NCBI GenBank assembly: GCA_964405755.1
Contig: CAYOPF010000098.1
Coordinates: forward strand, 1 to 9,484
Direction of reading: 5' to 3'
Source: GWF2-33-9 sp964405755
Lineage (GTDB): Bacteria > Bacteroidota > Ignavibacteria > Kapaibacteriales > UBA2268
Length of the DNA stretch: 9,484 nt
This document shows positions 1-6,166 of the stretch, piece after piece (within the stretch, counting starts at the first letter, position 1; each line of letters begins with the position of its first letter). A program made the translations under genes and the position numbers. The notes below the pieces were generated by a model that was given only the letters and a program-made list of their open reading frames with translations, had not been told where the DNA came from and ran no database searches.

Positions 1-98
1 TAATCCGCTGGGATTGCAGCAGTGTTCCCTCAGGCGTTTACATATTAACCATTCAGCACGGTACCCGCAAACAAGCAGTGAGGATGATAAAGGAATAG
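1..98 (+). CDS. C-terminal end of a secreted protein with a probable type IX (Por) sorting domain, partial
   Basis: Reading from base 3, an open frame of 31 codons ends at TAG (96-98). It translates to a tail containing the pattern W-D then VPSGVYILTIQHGTRKQ, followed by AVRMIKE and the stop. This fits the end of type A sorting domains of type IX secretion cargo: an aromatic/Asp turn, a 'sGvYil.i' strand, a short glycine turn, then a basic strand ending in Lys or Glu. In that family the domain directs the protein through the outer membrane and is then cleaved or anchored to the surface. The stretch is also more GC-rich than the spacer after it, as expected for coding DNA. Everything upstream, and so the function of the mature protein, lies outside the window. 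The identification rests on about 30 residues. Confidence 0.68.
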   Translation, partial: IRWDCSSVPSGVYILTIQHGTRKQAVRMIKE

Positions 99-107
99 AA
101 TATAATA

Positions 108-140
108 ATCCATCCGATGACTTGAAGTCATCGGATGGAT
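108..140. repeat. Perfect 15-bp inverted repeat (3-nt loop)
   Basis: The arm ATCCATCCGATGACT (108-122) and its exact reverse complement (126-140) flank the loop TGA. The structure starts 9 bases after the stop codon of the upstream gene. No T-run follows the stem on either strand, so it is not a standard intrinsic terminator. It could still stop or protect the 3' end of the upstream message, or be a dispersed REP-like palindrome. A second, imperfect hairpin follows 11 bases later. Confidence 0.85.
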
Positions 141-151
141 AGGAATACAGG

Positions 152-172
152 ATGTTTCGCTTCGCTCAACAT
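152..172. repeat. Imperfect 9-bp hairpin, tandem to the palindrome
   Basis: The arms ATGTTTCGC (152-160) and GCTCAACAT (164-172) pair at 7 of 9 positions around the 3-nt loop TTC. The loop size equals that of the preceding palindrome and the two are only 11 bases apart, so they may form one structured repeat unit. The GC-richer core stands out from the AT-rich spacer. Whether it recurs in the genome cannot be seen from this window. Confidence 0.45.
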
Positions 173-410
173 GAAATCGTTGTAAATCATTTATTGCCGC
201 AAGGCTAAGAATCTCTAATCTAAGGTAGCTTTAATAATTTTGACTATTGGCTGTTGCTTAGAGTATATTTTCAATAAATCTATTTTTTAAGATAATCCTT
301 TCTTTTATAATTTTTTAAATCCTAATAATCTCACCCATATACGTTTTGATAATCTATTATGAAAAACTAAAAATTATCTGTAAAATGCCGTTATAAAGAT
401 TAGGATAATT

Positions 411-1418
411 ATGAAAATACAAACTTCAAATATCGACCTGAATTCTAAGTCAATTTCTTTGGAACTCCAAAGAAAACTGGAGTTTGTGCAGTCCAAAAAA
501 TTACCGAACAACACTTCAAATATGATTGTAGATGTTGATTATATCTACGAAAGCCAGATTTCAGACAAAGCAAAACTATCTTCAATTAGTAAATTATCAA
601 GCTCTGATAATCTCCCAGAAATTGATGAAAGCTTAACACCAAAAGAACAAGTTGCAAAATTTCTGTTGGAATATATCTTTGGCGTTAAAATTCAGGTAAA
701 TTTTTATAAAACTTTTGAGAAAGAAAAGCAAAAAGAAATAATTAAAAATCATCCAAGGAATTTGAATCTCGAAATTGAAAAAATTGAGTTGAACCAAAGA
801 TACGAATCCGAATCGGTAAATTTCGCTGCAGAGGGAACTATTAAAACCAAGGAAGGAAAATCAATTGAATTTAGTTTGAATTTTCAACTCAATAGGGAAT
901 TCTACTCCGAAAATATTCAAATACAATCTAATAAAAAAGATCCATTAGTCTTCAACTTGACCAATTCAGGTGTAGAGCTTTCACTCAACCAATACAAGTT
1001 CGATATTGATGCTGATGGCTCCGAAGATAGCATCTACTTCCCTAAGCCCGGAAGTGGTTTGCTAGTAATTGATTTAAATAAAAACAACCGAGTAGATGAT
1101 GGACGAGAACTTGTTGGTGCCATTTCCGGCGATGCTATCTCCGATTTAAAAAATTTCGATCAAGATAATAATGATTGGATTGACGAACAGGATGAAATTT
1201 ACACAAAATTAAAACTTTGGGAAAAAACTTTTTCAGGTCATGATTTACTATCCTCTCTTAAGGATAAGGATATTGGTGCAATTTACCTGAATTTGGCAAA
1301 AACACCATTCCAGTTGAAAGATGGTGAAATCTCCAATGGAGAGATAACTGATTCCGGGATATTTGCAAAAGAAAATGGGCTTGTTCGCCCATTTCACAAA
1401 ATTAATCTTAATATCTGA
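411..1418 (+). CDS. Conserved hypothetical protein with EF-hand/dockerin-like calcium loops
   Basis: A 335-aa protein of unknown function. The N-terminus (MKIQTSNIDLNS) is polar with no signal peptide or membrane segment, so the protein looks cytoplasmic or non-classically exported. Residues 15-190 are charged, with a predicted beta-rich stretch near 115-195. The C-terminal third carries Asp/Asn-rich loops: D198-I-D-A-D-G, D221-L-N-K-N-N, and D250-Q-D252-N-N254 with D258 and D261, which fits the 12-position EF-hand loop with Asp at position 12. The 'FDIDADG ... GSGLLVIDLNKNNRVDDGRELVG' layout resembles a proteobacterial family of hypothetical proteins that begin MKI.s..i.l and carry a DxDxDG C-terminal module; this comparison is from memory. 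The start has a weak AGGA (402-405, 5 nt before the ATG). It converges on the sugar transferase gene with 5 bases between stops. Calcium binding is an inference. Confidence 0.8.
   Translation: MKIQTSNIDLNSKSISLELQRKLEFVQSKKLPNNTSNMIVDVDYIYESQISDKAKLSSISKLSSSDNLPEIDESLTPKEQVAKFLLEYIFGVKIQVNFYKTFEKEKQKEIIKNHPRNLNLEIEKIELNQRYESESVNFAAEGTIKTKEGKSIEFSLNFQLNREFYSENIQIQSNKKDPLVFNLTNSGVELSLNQYKFDIDADGSEDSIYFPKPGSGLLVIDLNKNNRVDDGRELVGAISGDAISDLKNFDQDNNDWIDEQDEIYTKLKLWEKTFSGHDLLSSLKDKDIGAIYLNLAKTPFQLKDGEISNGEITDSGIFAKENGLVRPFHKINLNI
1367..1394 (-). terminator. Probable intrinsic terminator of the sugar transferase transcript
   Basis: Read on the minus strand, AAATGGGC (1394-1387) pairs perfectly with GCCCATTT (1380-1373) across a 6-nt loop. 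The stem has a GGGC core and is followed by TCTTTT, giving a TTTTCTTTT run with the stem end. This begins 30 bases after the stop of the minus-strand sugar transferase gene, where a terminator is expected. It lies inside the last ~15 codons of the convergent plus-strand gene. On the plus strand the nearest T-run is about 26 bases away, so it should not act well in that direction. Confidence 0.6.
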
Positions 1419-1423
1419 CTTTT

Positions 1424-2119
1424 TTAAACCCCTCGGAACCTCAATAGCGATTTAATAGTTGCCAAAAAGATTTGAATGTCTTGTTTCAATCCAAAGTTAT
1501 TTAAATAATCAATATCTAAATCTAGCATATTAATTTCATTTTCGTTAATTAGTCTTCTCTTTGTTTGCCACGGACCAGATATACCAGGTTTCACTAATGT
1601 TCTAATTTTCATAATTTTTGGATAATCTTTCTCTAAAGATTTCCAAAATGGTCGAGGTCCAATTAAGCTCATTTCTCCTCGAAGAACATTAAATAACTGA
1701 GGAAGCTCGTCCAAGCTTGTTCTCCTTAGTATTGTTCCAAGTTTCGTAACTTCTTCAGTATGTTTTTCTTTGTTGAACTTCGTTGACGAAAACTTGTACA
1801 TTTTAAAATGATATGTGTTCTGACCTATTCGCCAAATGTACCTGAGTGGATTGCGTTTGTCCACCAGGATTATACTTAGAGGTATTATTACAAAAAGTGG
1901 CGATAATAAAACTATTAAAACCATACTTAAAATAAATTCAATGAAGAATTTTATTGGGTAGTATGCAACAAACTTATCAAAAAATAAATCGAAATTCAAC
2001 TTAGTTAGCGACCGATCAATTTGTGGAAAATTTTTTGTTGAATTGAATAATGTTTGTGGCTGCAACAACAAGGAGCTAATTAAAATATTAGCTTGTAAAA
2101 CAGAATTCTGCTTATCCAT
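1424..2119 (-). CDS. Polyprenyl-phosphate sugar-1-phosphate transferase (bacterial sugar transferase family)
   Basis: A 231-aa member of the WcaJ/PglC/RfbP catalytic-domain family. These membrane enzymes transfer a sugar-1-phosphate from a nucleotide sugar to undecaprenyl phosphate, the first step in building capsule, exopolysaccharide or O-antigen repeat units. Visible signatures are one hydrophobic (re-entrant or spanning) segment at about 58-84, YKF at 108-110, the catalytic Asp-Glu pair D137-E138 in SLDELPQL, LRGEMSLIGPRP at 146-157 and VKPGISGPWQ at 176-185. The usual GPVFFRQxRVG segment is degenerate (NPLRYIWRIGQ, 90-100). A ~50-residue N-terminal extension precedes the membrane segment; the family's minimal form is about 200 aa, and the large multi-helix N-terminal part of WcaJ is absent. 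The start is supported by AGGAG six bases upstream. No other polysaccharide gene is immediately adjacent. The sugar is not predictable. Confidence 0.93.
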   Translation of the reverse strand: MDKQNSVLQANILISSLLLQPQTLFNSTKNFPQIDRSLTKLNFDLFFDKFVAYYPIKFFIEFILSMVLIVLLSPLFVIIPLSIILVDKRNPLRYIWRIGQNTYHFKMYKFSSTKFNKEKHTEEVTKLGTILRRTSLDELPQLFNVLRGEMSLIGPRPFWKSLEKDYPKIMKIRTLVKPGISGPWQTKRRLINENEINMLDLDIDYLNNFGLKQDIQIFLATIKSLLRFRGV

Positions 2120-2425
2120 TTTTTTCTCCTATATCAATAGTATATAGGTAAATTTTGATTTATAATTCCTCGTGCGAAAAGGTTAATGATAAGTAGAAAT
2201 TTTGTTTTTGTTACCTCGTTTTTTATATAAATCCAATTTAAGCAATTTTTGTTTCAACAAAAAATTATTTTTTATTAATATTACAAGCAAAATATCTTTA
2301 AAACTATGGATAATATTGTCTGTAGAGCAAAAAAAATATTTTTTAAGATATAAAAAGATTTTTACCTAAAATGAATAAAGTTAATCATAATTTAATAATT
2401 AGTTCATAAATGTTTTTTAGGAAAA
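2120..2425. other. AT-rich intergenic region, no gene seen
   Basis: These 306 bases separate two minus-strand genes. Apart from the ribosome binding site of the sugar transferase, I see only AT-only dyads: one at 2244-2266 (arms of about 10 bases around TC) and an A6-TA-T6 type palindrome near 2330-2346. The longest ATG-started frames I checked on the plus strand are only about 15 codons. The promoter of the sugar transferase and the end of the glycosyltransferase transcript must lie here, but I cannot place either with confidence. Confidence 0.6.
2126..2130 (-). promoter_or_regulatory. Shine-Dalgarno AGGAG of the sugar transferase
   Basis: The minus strand reads AGGAG and then six bases to the ATG at 2119. 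This fixes the chosen start and shows that the ~50-residue N-terminal extension of the protein is probably translated. Confidence 0.75.
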
Positions 2426-3301
2426 CTATTCGATTTTAATATAATTCTGATATTCACCAAGAATTTTTCTAGTAAATTTATAATAAAATCTGCGAATTAT
2501 CTCTTTAGTGGACAATCTTCGGATTTTTGTGTCGAAATAGAATTCCCAGTTTTTTTGCTCTATTCGCTCATGCATAACTTTTGGATGAGTATCCAAAAAC
2601 AAAGCTAAAGCATCGATATTACTGTAATCAAATTCTACTTCTTCTTTAATATTTTGATTAATCCAACCATCATCATGATATAATTTGCTAAATTCAATTC
2701 TTTTAATAGTTTGCTTCTTTGGGTGTTTCACCCAACCATAGTGGAAAATTTCAGCATCAATTTTTGCTACTTGCAGTTTTTTATTATTTCCTTTCCTAAA
2801 GCCTTGTGCATCGCGATAGGAATATATATTTTTGGAATTTCGTATAATTCTTATTTCATTGCGATACCAACGAAATGATTCTCCAATATAGTCGTAATTG
2901 CCATAAAAATGCTTATAACCAAACAATAAACCATCGATATCTTTTCTATTAAGATAGTAATTCATTTTATTGAATACTTCTTCATAATATTTTTCGTGTA
3001 AAATCTCGTCGGCTTGAATGTAGAATGCCCAATCCGCTTGGTGATTGATTTCTCCAAGTGCTTTGTCGGTCTCGACTGCAAGAACTCTGCCACCTTCTCG
3101 TAGCGAATCGTCCCAAACTGTTTCAATTATCCTGATTTTTGGATCGTTTATCGATAAAATCAAATCTCTGGTACCATCCTCGGAATTACCAACAGCAACG
3201 ACTACTTCGTTGCATAGAGGTAAAATGGACTTTATTGCTTCAACGACTGGATAATCCAACTTAATTGCATTTCGCACAAATGTAAAACCAGAAATGAACA
3301 T
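2426..3301 (-). CDS. Family-2-type (GT-A fold) glycosyltransferase
   Basis: A 291-aa soluble protein from the ATG at 3301. It probably transfers a sugar from a nucleotide donor to a surface glycan, glycolipid or protein on the cytoplasmic face. The N-terminal ISGFTFVRNA (3-12) and VVVAVGNSEDGT (33-44) form the nucleotide-binding half of a GT-A fold. The IQADEIL segment (95-101) sits where family-2 enzymes carry the metal-binding DxD, here as Gln-Ala-Asp-Glu. The C-terminal half is rich in aromatic and basic residues (HYGWVKHPKK, 187-196) and has no membrane helix. A TTG two codons upstream (3307) is also in frame, but the ATG gives the usual beginning for this kind of protein, directly before the first beta-strand. 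It is divergent from the MFS-LuxC operon across about 250 bp. Donor and acceptor are unknown. Confidence 0.86.
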   Translation of the reverse strand: MFISGFTFVRNAIKLDYPVVEAIKSILPLCNEVVVAVGNSEDGTRDLILSINDPKIRIIETVWDDSLREGGRVLAVETDKALGEINHQADWAFYIQADEILHEKYYEEVFNKMNYYLNRKDIDGLLFGYKHFYGNYDYIGESFRWYRNEIRIIRNSKNIYSYRDAQGFRKGNNKKLQVAKIDAEIFHYGWVKHPKKQTIKRIEFSKLYHDDGWINQNIKEEVEFDYSNIDALALFLDTHPKVMHERIEQKNWEFYFDTKIRRLSTKEIIRRFYYKFTRKILGEYQNYIKIE

Positions 3302-3321
3302 AGGCAACTTTTTAAATTGAA

Positions 3322-3329
3322 CAAAATTA
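3322..3329 (-). promoter_or_regulatory. Possible -7 element for the glycosyltransferase
   Basis: The minus strand reads TAATTTTG, an exact match to the Bacteroidota TAnnTTTG element, 20 bases before the ATG at 3301. No TTTG is present at the expected -33 position, and the region is so AT-rich that a chance match is likely. The position just ahead of the gene is the only further support. Confidence 0.28.
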
Positions 3330-3422
3330 CTACAAAAACCATTTTAAAATGGAAAATCATATTATTTTATTAAAAATTAAGTATTTTCTAAATTAATGTT
3401 AATCTACATTCAATAAAATTTA

Positions 3423-3430
3423 TATTTTTG
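3423..3430 (+). promoter_or_regulatory. Possible -7 element for the MFS-LuxC operon
   Basis: TATTTTTG matches TAnnTTTG on the plus strand, about 120 bases before the MFS start. The expected -33 position holds only TGTT (3397-3400 area), a weak fit. If it is real, the operon has a long untranslated leader of very low GC content. Confidence 0.25.
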
Positions 3431-3552
3431 CAAAATGGAAAAATAATTAAAACAATATCTTTAATTATTTTCTATATATTTTTTCAGGAACTTATTTATA
3501 CTTCAATGATATTTTCGTACGACACTAAAAATTAAATATAAATAATTGAGAT

Positions 3553-4755
3553 ATGTTTGATATAGTAAAAAACAACAAGAATTTCAGATATTTTTGGTAC
3601 GGGCAATCGATATCCCAACTCGGCGACCGAATCCATACTCTTGCTGTTATATGGTTGGTTTATAGTTGGTACAATTCGGGTTTTATGGTAGGAATTGTAT
3701 TAATTGCATCCACCTTACCTTCGTTTTTATTATCACCAATTGCAGGGAATCTCTTAGATAAATTCAATCGAAAGAATATAATGATTATTTGTGATTTTAT
3801 CAGGATGATTTTTGTATTATTACTATCAATCCTTGCTTTTTATAATCAGATAAATATAACCATTATCATTTTAATTACTATCATAATTTCGATGGGTGCT
3901 GCCTTCTTCAACCCAGCCACAATGGCAATAATGCCAACTATTGTGGACCATTCACAATTAACCAAAGCAAATGCCTTCTACCAACTTTCAGTAAGTTTGA
4001 GTGCTGCCTTAGGTTTTATGGTTGGGAGTGGATTAATTGCTCTTATAGGAATACCTGTTGCATTTTTGATTAATGGTTTTTCTTTTTTACTTTCGGCATT
4101 CTTCTTATTCAAATTAAATTACACTCACACAAAAATCGAGAGTAGTAAGTCGTTTTGGAGTGATTTCAAGGAAGGCTGGGCGTTAAGTAAACAAATCCCT
4201 TTGATTATTCAGCTTTTTCCTCCGATTATTATTATCAATTTCTTTCTTGCAGCTTTCTACATCCTAATTCCAATTCTTGCCGAAGGAGTGTTTAAGCAAG
4301 GCTCAACTGGGGTTGGCTTCATGATGACGTCACTTACAGTTGGAATGCTTATTGGAGCAATACTGATAAGCACCATGAAAATTAAAGTAAAAGCAATTAC
4401 GATAATTTTTCCTTCAATTATCATTATTGGAGGAACATTTCTATTTATGTACTATTTCGAATCGTATACAAACTATATTATTTCATTTGCCATAATTGGA
4501 CTATTTGTCAATTTAACTAATATTGCATTAATTGCATTATTGCAGCGAGCGGTTCCCAACAATATTCGTGGAAAAGTTTTCGGACTGCTCACTTCGGCAT
4601 CGCTTTCTGCTCAGCCCATTTCTTATGGTTTGATGGGAATTTTGGTAGATTCCATAAAGCCTGAAGGTGTAATATTAATATGTTTTTTTGCATTTATTTT
4701 AACTGCGTTTAGTTTTTTAAGAGTTAATGATTTAAAAAAAGAAAGTTTTATTTAG
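3553..4755 (+). CDS. MFS exporter, drug/siderophore efflux type (MFS_3-like)
   Basis: A 400-aa inner-membrane protein with about 12 hydrophobic segments in two halves joined by a cytoplasmic loop (about 190-215). FRYFWYGQSISQLGDRI (11-27) at the first helix, the motif-A sequence GNLLDKFNRK (65-74), FFNPATMAIMPTIV (118-131) and the second-half VPNNIRGKVFGLLTS (334-348) are the hallmarks of the proton-driven exporters that include the enterobactin exporter and macrolide efflux proteins. Its length is typical. It is first in a tight operon and is followed after 18 bases by ligase A. It therefore most likely exports the product of the following enzymes or protects the cell from it, but the substrate is inferred from context only. 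There is no strong ribosome binding site before the ATG. Confidence 0.93.
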   Translation: MFDIVKNNKNFRYFWYGQSISQLGDRIHTLAVIWLVYSWYNSGFMVGIVLIASTLPSFLLSPIAGNLLDKFNRKNIMIICDFIRMIFVLLLSILAFYNQINITIIILITIIISMGAAFFNPATMAIMPTIVDHSQLTKANAFYQLSVSLSAALGFMVGSGLIALIGIPVAFLINGFSFLLSAFFLFKLNYTHTKIESSKSFWSDFKEGWALSKQIPLIIQLFPPIIIINFFLAAFYILIPILAEGVFKQGSTGVGFMMTSLTVGMLIGAILISTMKIKVKAITIIFPSIIIIGGTFLFMYYFESYTNYIISFAIIGLFVNLTNIALIALLQRAVPNNIRGKVFGLLTSASLSAQPISYGLMGILVDSIKPEGVILICFFAFILTAFSFLRVNDLKKESFI

Positions 4756-4759
4756 TCGT

Positions 4760-4764
4760 GGAGG
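4760..4764 (+). promoter_or_regulatory. Shine-Dalgarno GGAGG of ligase A
   Basis: GGAGG lies 9 bases before the ATG at 4774, within the 18-base gap after the MFS stop. It supports the ATG start of ligase A and its translation from a shared message. Confidence 0.75.
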
Positions 4765-4773
4765 CATTAAAAT

Positions 4774-6150
4774 ATGTTCGACCCAATGAATTTTTATAGA
4801 AAAGTAGTTAATTCAGTTCCTGCATACCAAAAGGAAGTGGAAAATCATAAGTTGATTAATGTTATCGACGAGATAAAAGCTTTAGCTCAACTTCCCATAT
4901 TAACTAAGTCAAATTATTTACTTGAGTATTCACAAGAGGAACTCTGCTGGCCCGATCAAAATGACAAAATTCATTTTATTGGTTCCAGTTCTGGTTTTAG
5001 CAAATCCGGTATAGTTTATTGGACCAAAAGACCCGAAGACGAACTCGATTATATGGAAGCAATAGAGAAAATGCTAAGAGAAAACTATCAGATTGATCAT
5101 AAAAAAACATTGATATTTTGTTGTATGGCTCTTGGGTTATGGATTGGTGGTATGATGATAACATCAACCCTGCGTGTTTTAGCAATGAAAGGAAGGAACA
5201 ATATTACGATTGTTACTCCTGGTTTAAACTTAAAGGAAGCTGTTAATATTTACGAAAAATTTCACGATAAATACGAGCAAACATTATGGATTACCAATCC
5301 ATCCAATATTAGTATCATTACCGCATTAATCAATAAAAAGAAAATTACTTACAAGCCAGGATCAAATTTCTTCCCAGTAGTTGGAGAATATTACTCAGAG
5401 ACATTTCGCGAAAAAGTTGCAAAAGATTATGGTCATTCCACCGATTCGCCATTTGTAGTTTGGACTGGCTATGGCTCAGCCGATACTGGCGATATTGCCG
5501 TGGAAACCGAAGCTACAATACGCTTTCGAAAATATTTGTATAGAAACCCAGAACTTAATAAATGTCTTTTCAGATCCAATGAAACACCAATGATATTGGA
5601 ACTTTCCGGCAAAGTGTTCGTCGAAATAATCGAAGATCAAATTGTAGTGACCAAGGACCAGTTAATTCCTCTGGTACGCTACAATACTGGGGATTGTGGT
5701 GGCTTTTTGGAAAAAGAATTTACGGTGAATTGTTTCAATATTCCTGCTGAAATTTCCAAAGATTTACCAGAGCGAATGCTTTACGTTTTTGGAAGGGCAA
5801 CGGATAATATCATTTTCTATGGAACCAATCTTAATCTATTAAGCATTAATAATCATTTTCTAAGTCTTCCTGAAGAATTTAAATACTCTGGTTTATTCCA
5901 AGTTAAAGAAATGCTGATAGATGAGCTAACCCACTTTCATTTTACAATTTATTCGGAGGACTATAATAATTCGTTATTATCGAAAATGTATTACAACGAG
6001 TTAATTCAATTCCTAAAGTCTTCCAGTAGTGAATTTGAAACAAAGTTTATAAATTTATCAAGCTCTGTCGAGAAACCTCTAATTACACTACAATTAGAGG
6101 ATGCAACCCAAATTGTTGTGAAAGTAAAACATAAATTTTTAGCAGATTAA
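4774..6150 (+). CDS. Divergent PaaK/CapK-like adenylate-forming enzyme (ligase A)
   Basis: A 458-aa ANL-superfamily protein expected to activate a carboxylic acid with ATP as an acyl-AMP and pass it to a thiol or amine. The phosphate loop (A3) is GSSSGFSKSG at 70-79. The A5 segment is TGYGSADTG at 231-239, with Asp237 where most relatives have Glu. A7 is VRYNTGDCGG at 301-310, and the A8 hinge is FGRATDNIIFYGTNL at 339-353. The canonical A10 lysine motif (GK followed by basic residues) is not obvious. Lys450, Lys452 and Lys454 in the last ten residues are candidates, after a PLITLQ strand (435-440). There is no signal peptide, so it acts in the cytoplasm. It sits between the exporter and ligase B with gaps of 18 and 16 bases. 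It could be an acyl-CoA ligase, an amide-forming ligase or a LuxE-like acyltransferase; the substrate is unknown. Confidence 0.82.
   Translation: MFDPMNFYRKVVNSVPAYQKEVENHKLINVIDEIKALAQLPILTKSNYLLEYSQEELCWPDQNDKIHFIGSSSGFSKSGIVYWTKRPEDELDYMEAIEKMLRENYQIDHKKTLIFCCMALGLWIGGMMITSTLRVLAMKGRNNITIVTPGLNLKEAVNIYEKFHDKYEQTLWITNPSNISIITALINKKKITYKPGSNFFPVVGEYYSETFREKVAKDYGHSTDSPFVVWTGYGSADTGDIAVETEATIRFRKYLYRNPELNKCLFRSNETPMILELSGKVFVEIIEDQIVVTKDQLIPLVRYNTGDCGGFLEKEFTVNCFNIPAEISKDLPERMLYVFGRATDNIIFYGTNLNLLSINNHFLSLPEEFKYSGLFQVKEMLIDELTHFHFTIYSEDYNNSLLSKMYYNELIQFLKSSSSEFETKFINLSSSVEKPLITLQLEDATQIVVKVKHKFLAD
6076..6100. repeat. Perfect 9-bp hairpin inside the end of the ligase A gene
   Basis: CCTCTAATT (6076-6084) and AATTAGAGG (6092-6100) form a perfect stem with a 7-nt loop, 50 bases before the stop codon of ligase A. 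No T-run follows. It may influence message processing or the relative expression of ligases A and B, or it may be chance. Confidence 0.5.
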
Positions 6151-6166
6151 TAATAAGATTGCCAAG

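Larger units (their letters stand above)
99..410. other. Intergenic spacer with hairpins, no gene
   Basis: This gap of 312 bases lies between the secreted-protein tail and the calcium-loop gene. I found no convincing open frame or RNA gene in it. The first 75 bases hold two hairpins (108-140 and 152-172), and the rest becomes very AT-rich towards the next start codon. The sequence TAATTTTG at 235-242 matches the TAnnTTTG element of Bacteroidota promoters, but it is 169 bp from the next start and has no TTTG element at the right distance. A TTGATA at 346-351 has only a poor -10 partner. The promoter of the downstream gene is therefore not located with confidence. Confidence 0.6.

Noticed and set aside
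108..140. The 15-bp palindrome as a classical intrinsic terminator
   Set aside because: The stem is strong but neither strand has a T-run after it, so it is kept as an inverted repeat of unknown role.
2..142. Alternative open frame from base 2 to TAG at 140
   Set aside because: It stays open only because it runs through the palindrome, and its translation shows no known pattern, while the frame from base 3 ends in a recognisable sorting-domain tail.
2244..2266. AT-only hairpin as a terminator for the glycosyltransferase transcript
   Set aside because: The stem is almost entirely A/T with no stable GC core, in a region where such dyads arise by chance.
3045..3254. Open frame opposite the glycosyltransferase
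   Set aside because: It is antisense to a well-supported gene, low in complexity (Ser/Thr-rich), and has no recognisable domain.
3302..3307. TTG at 3307 as the glycosyltransferase start
   Set aside because: The ATG two codons later directly precedes the first conserved strand (ISGFTFVRN), and no ribosome binding site favours the TTG.
4997..5185. Small open frame opposite ligase A
   Set aside because: It is short, antisense to the A3 region of a real gene, and its sequence has no protein features of note.
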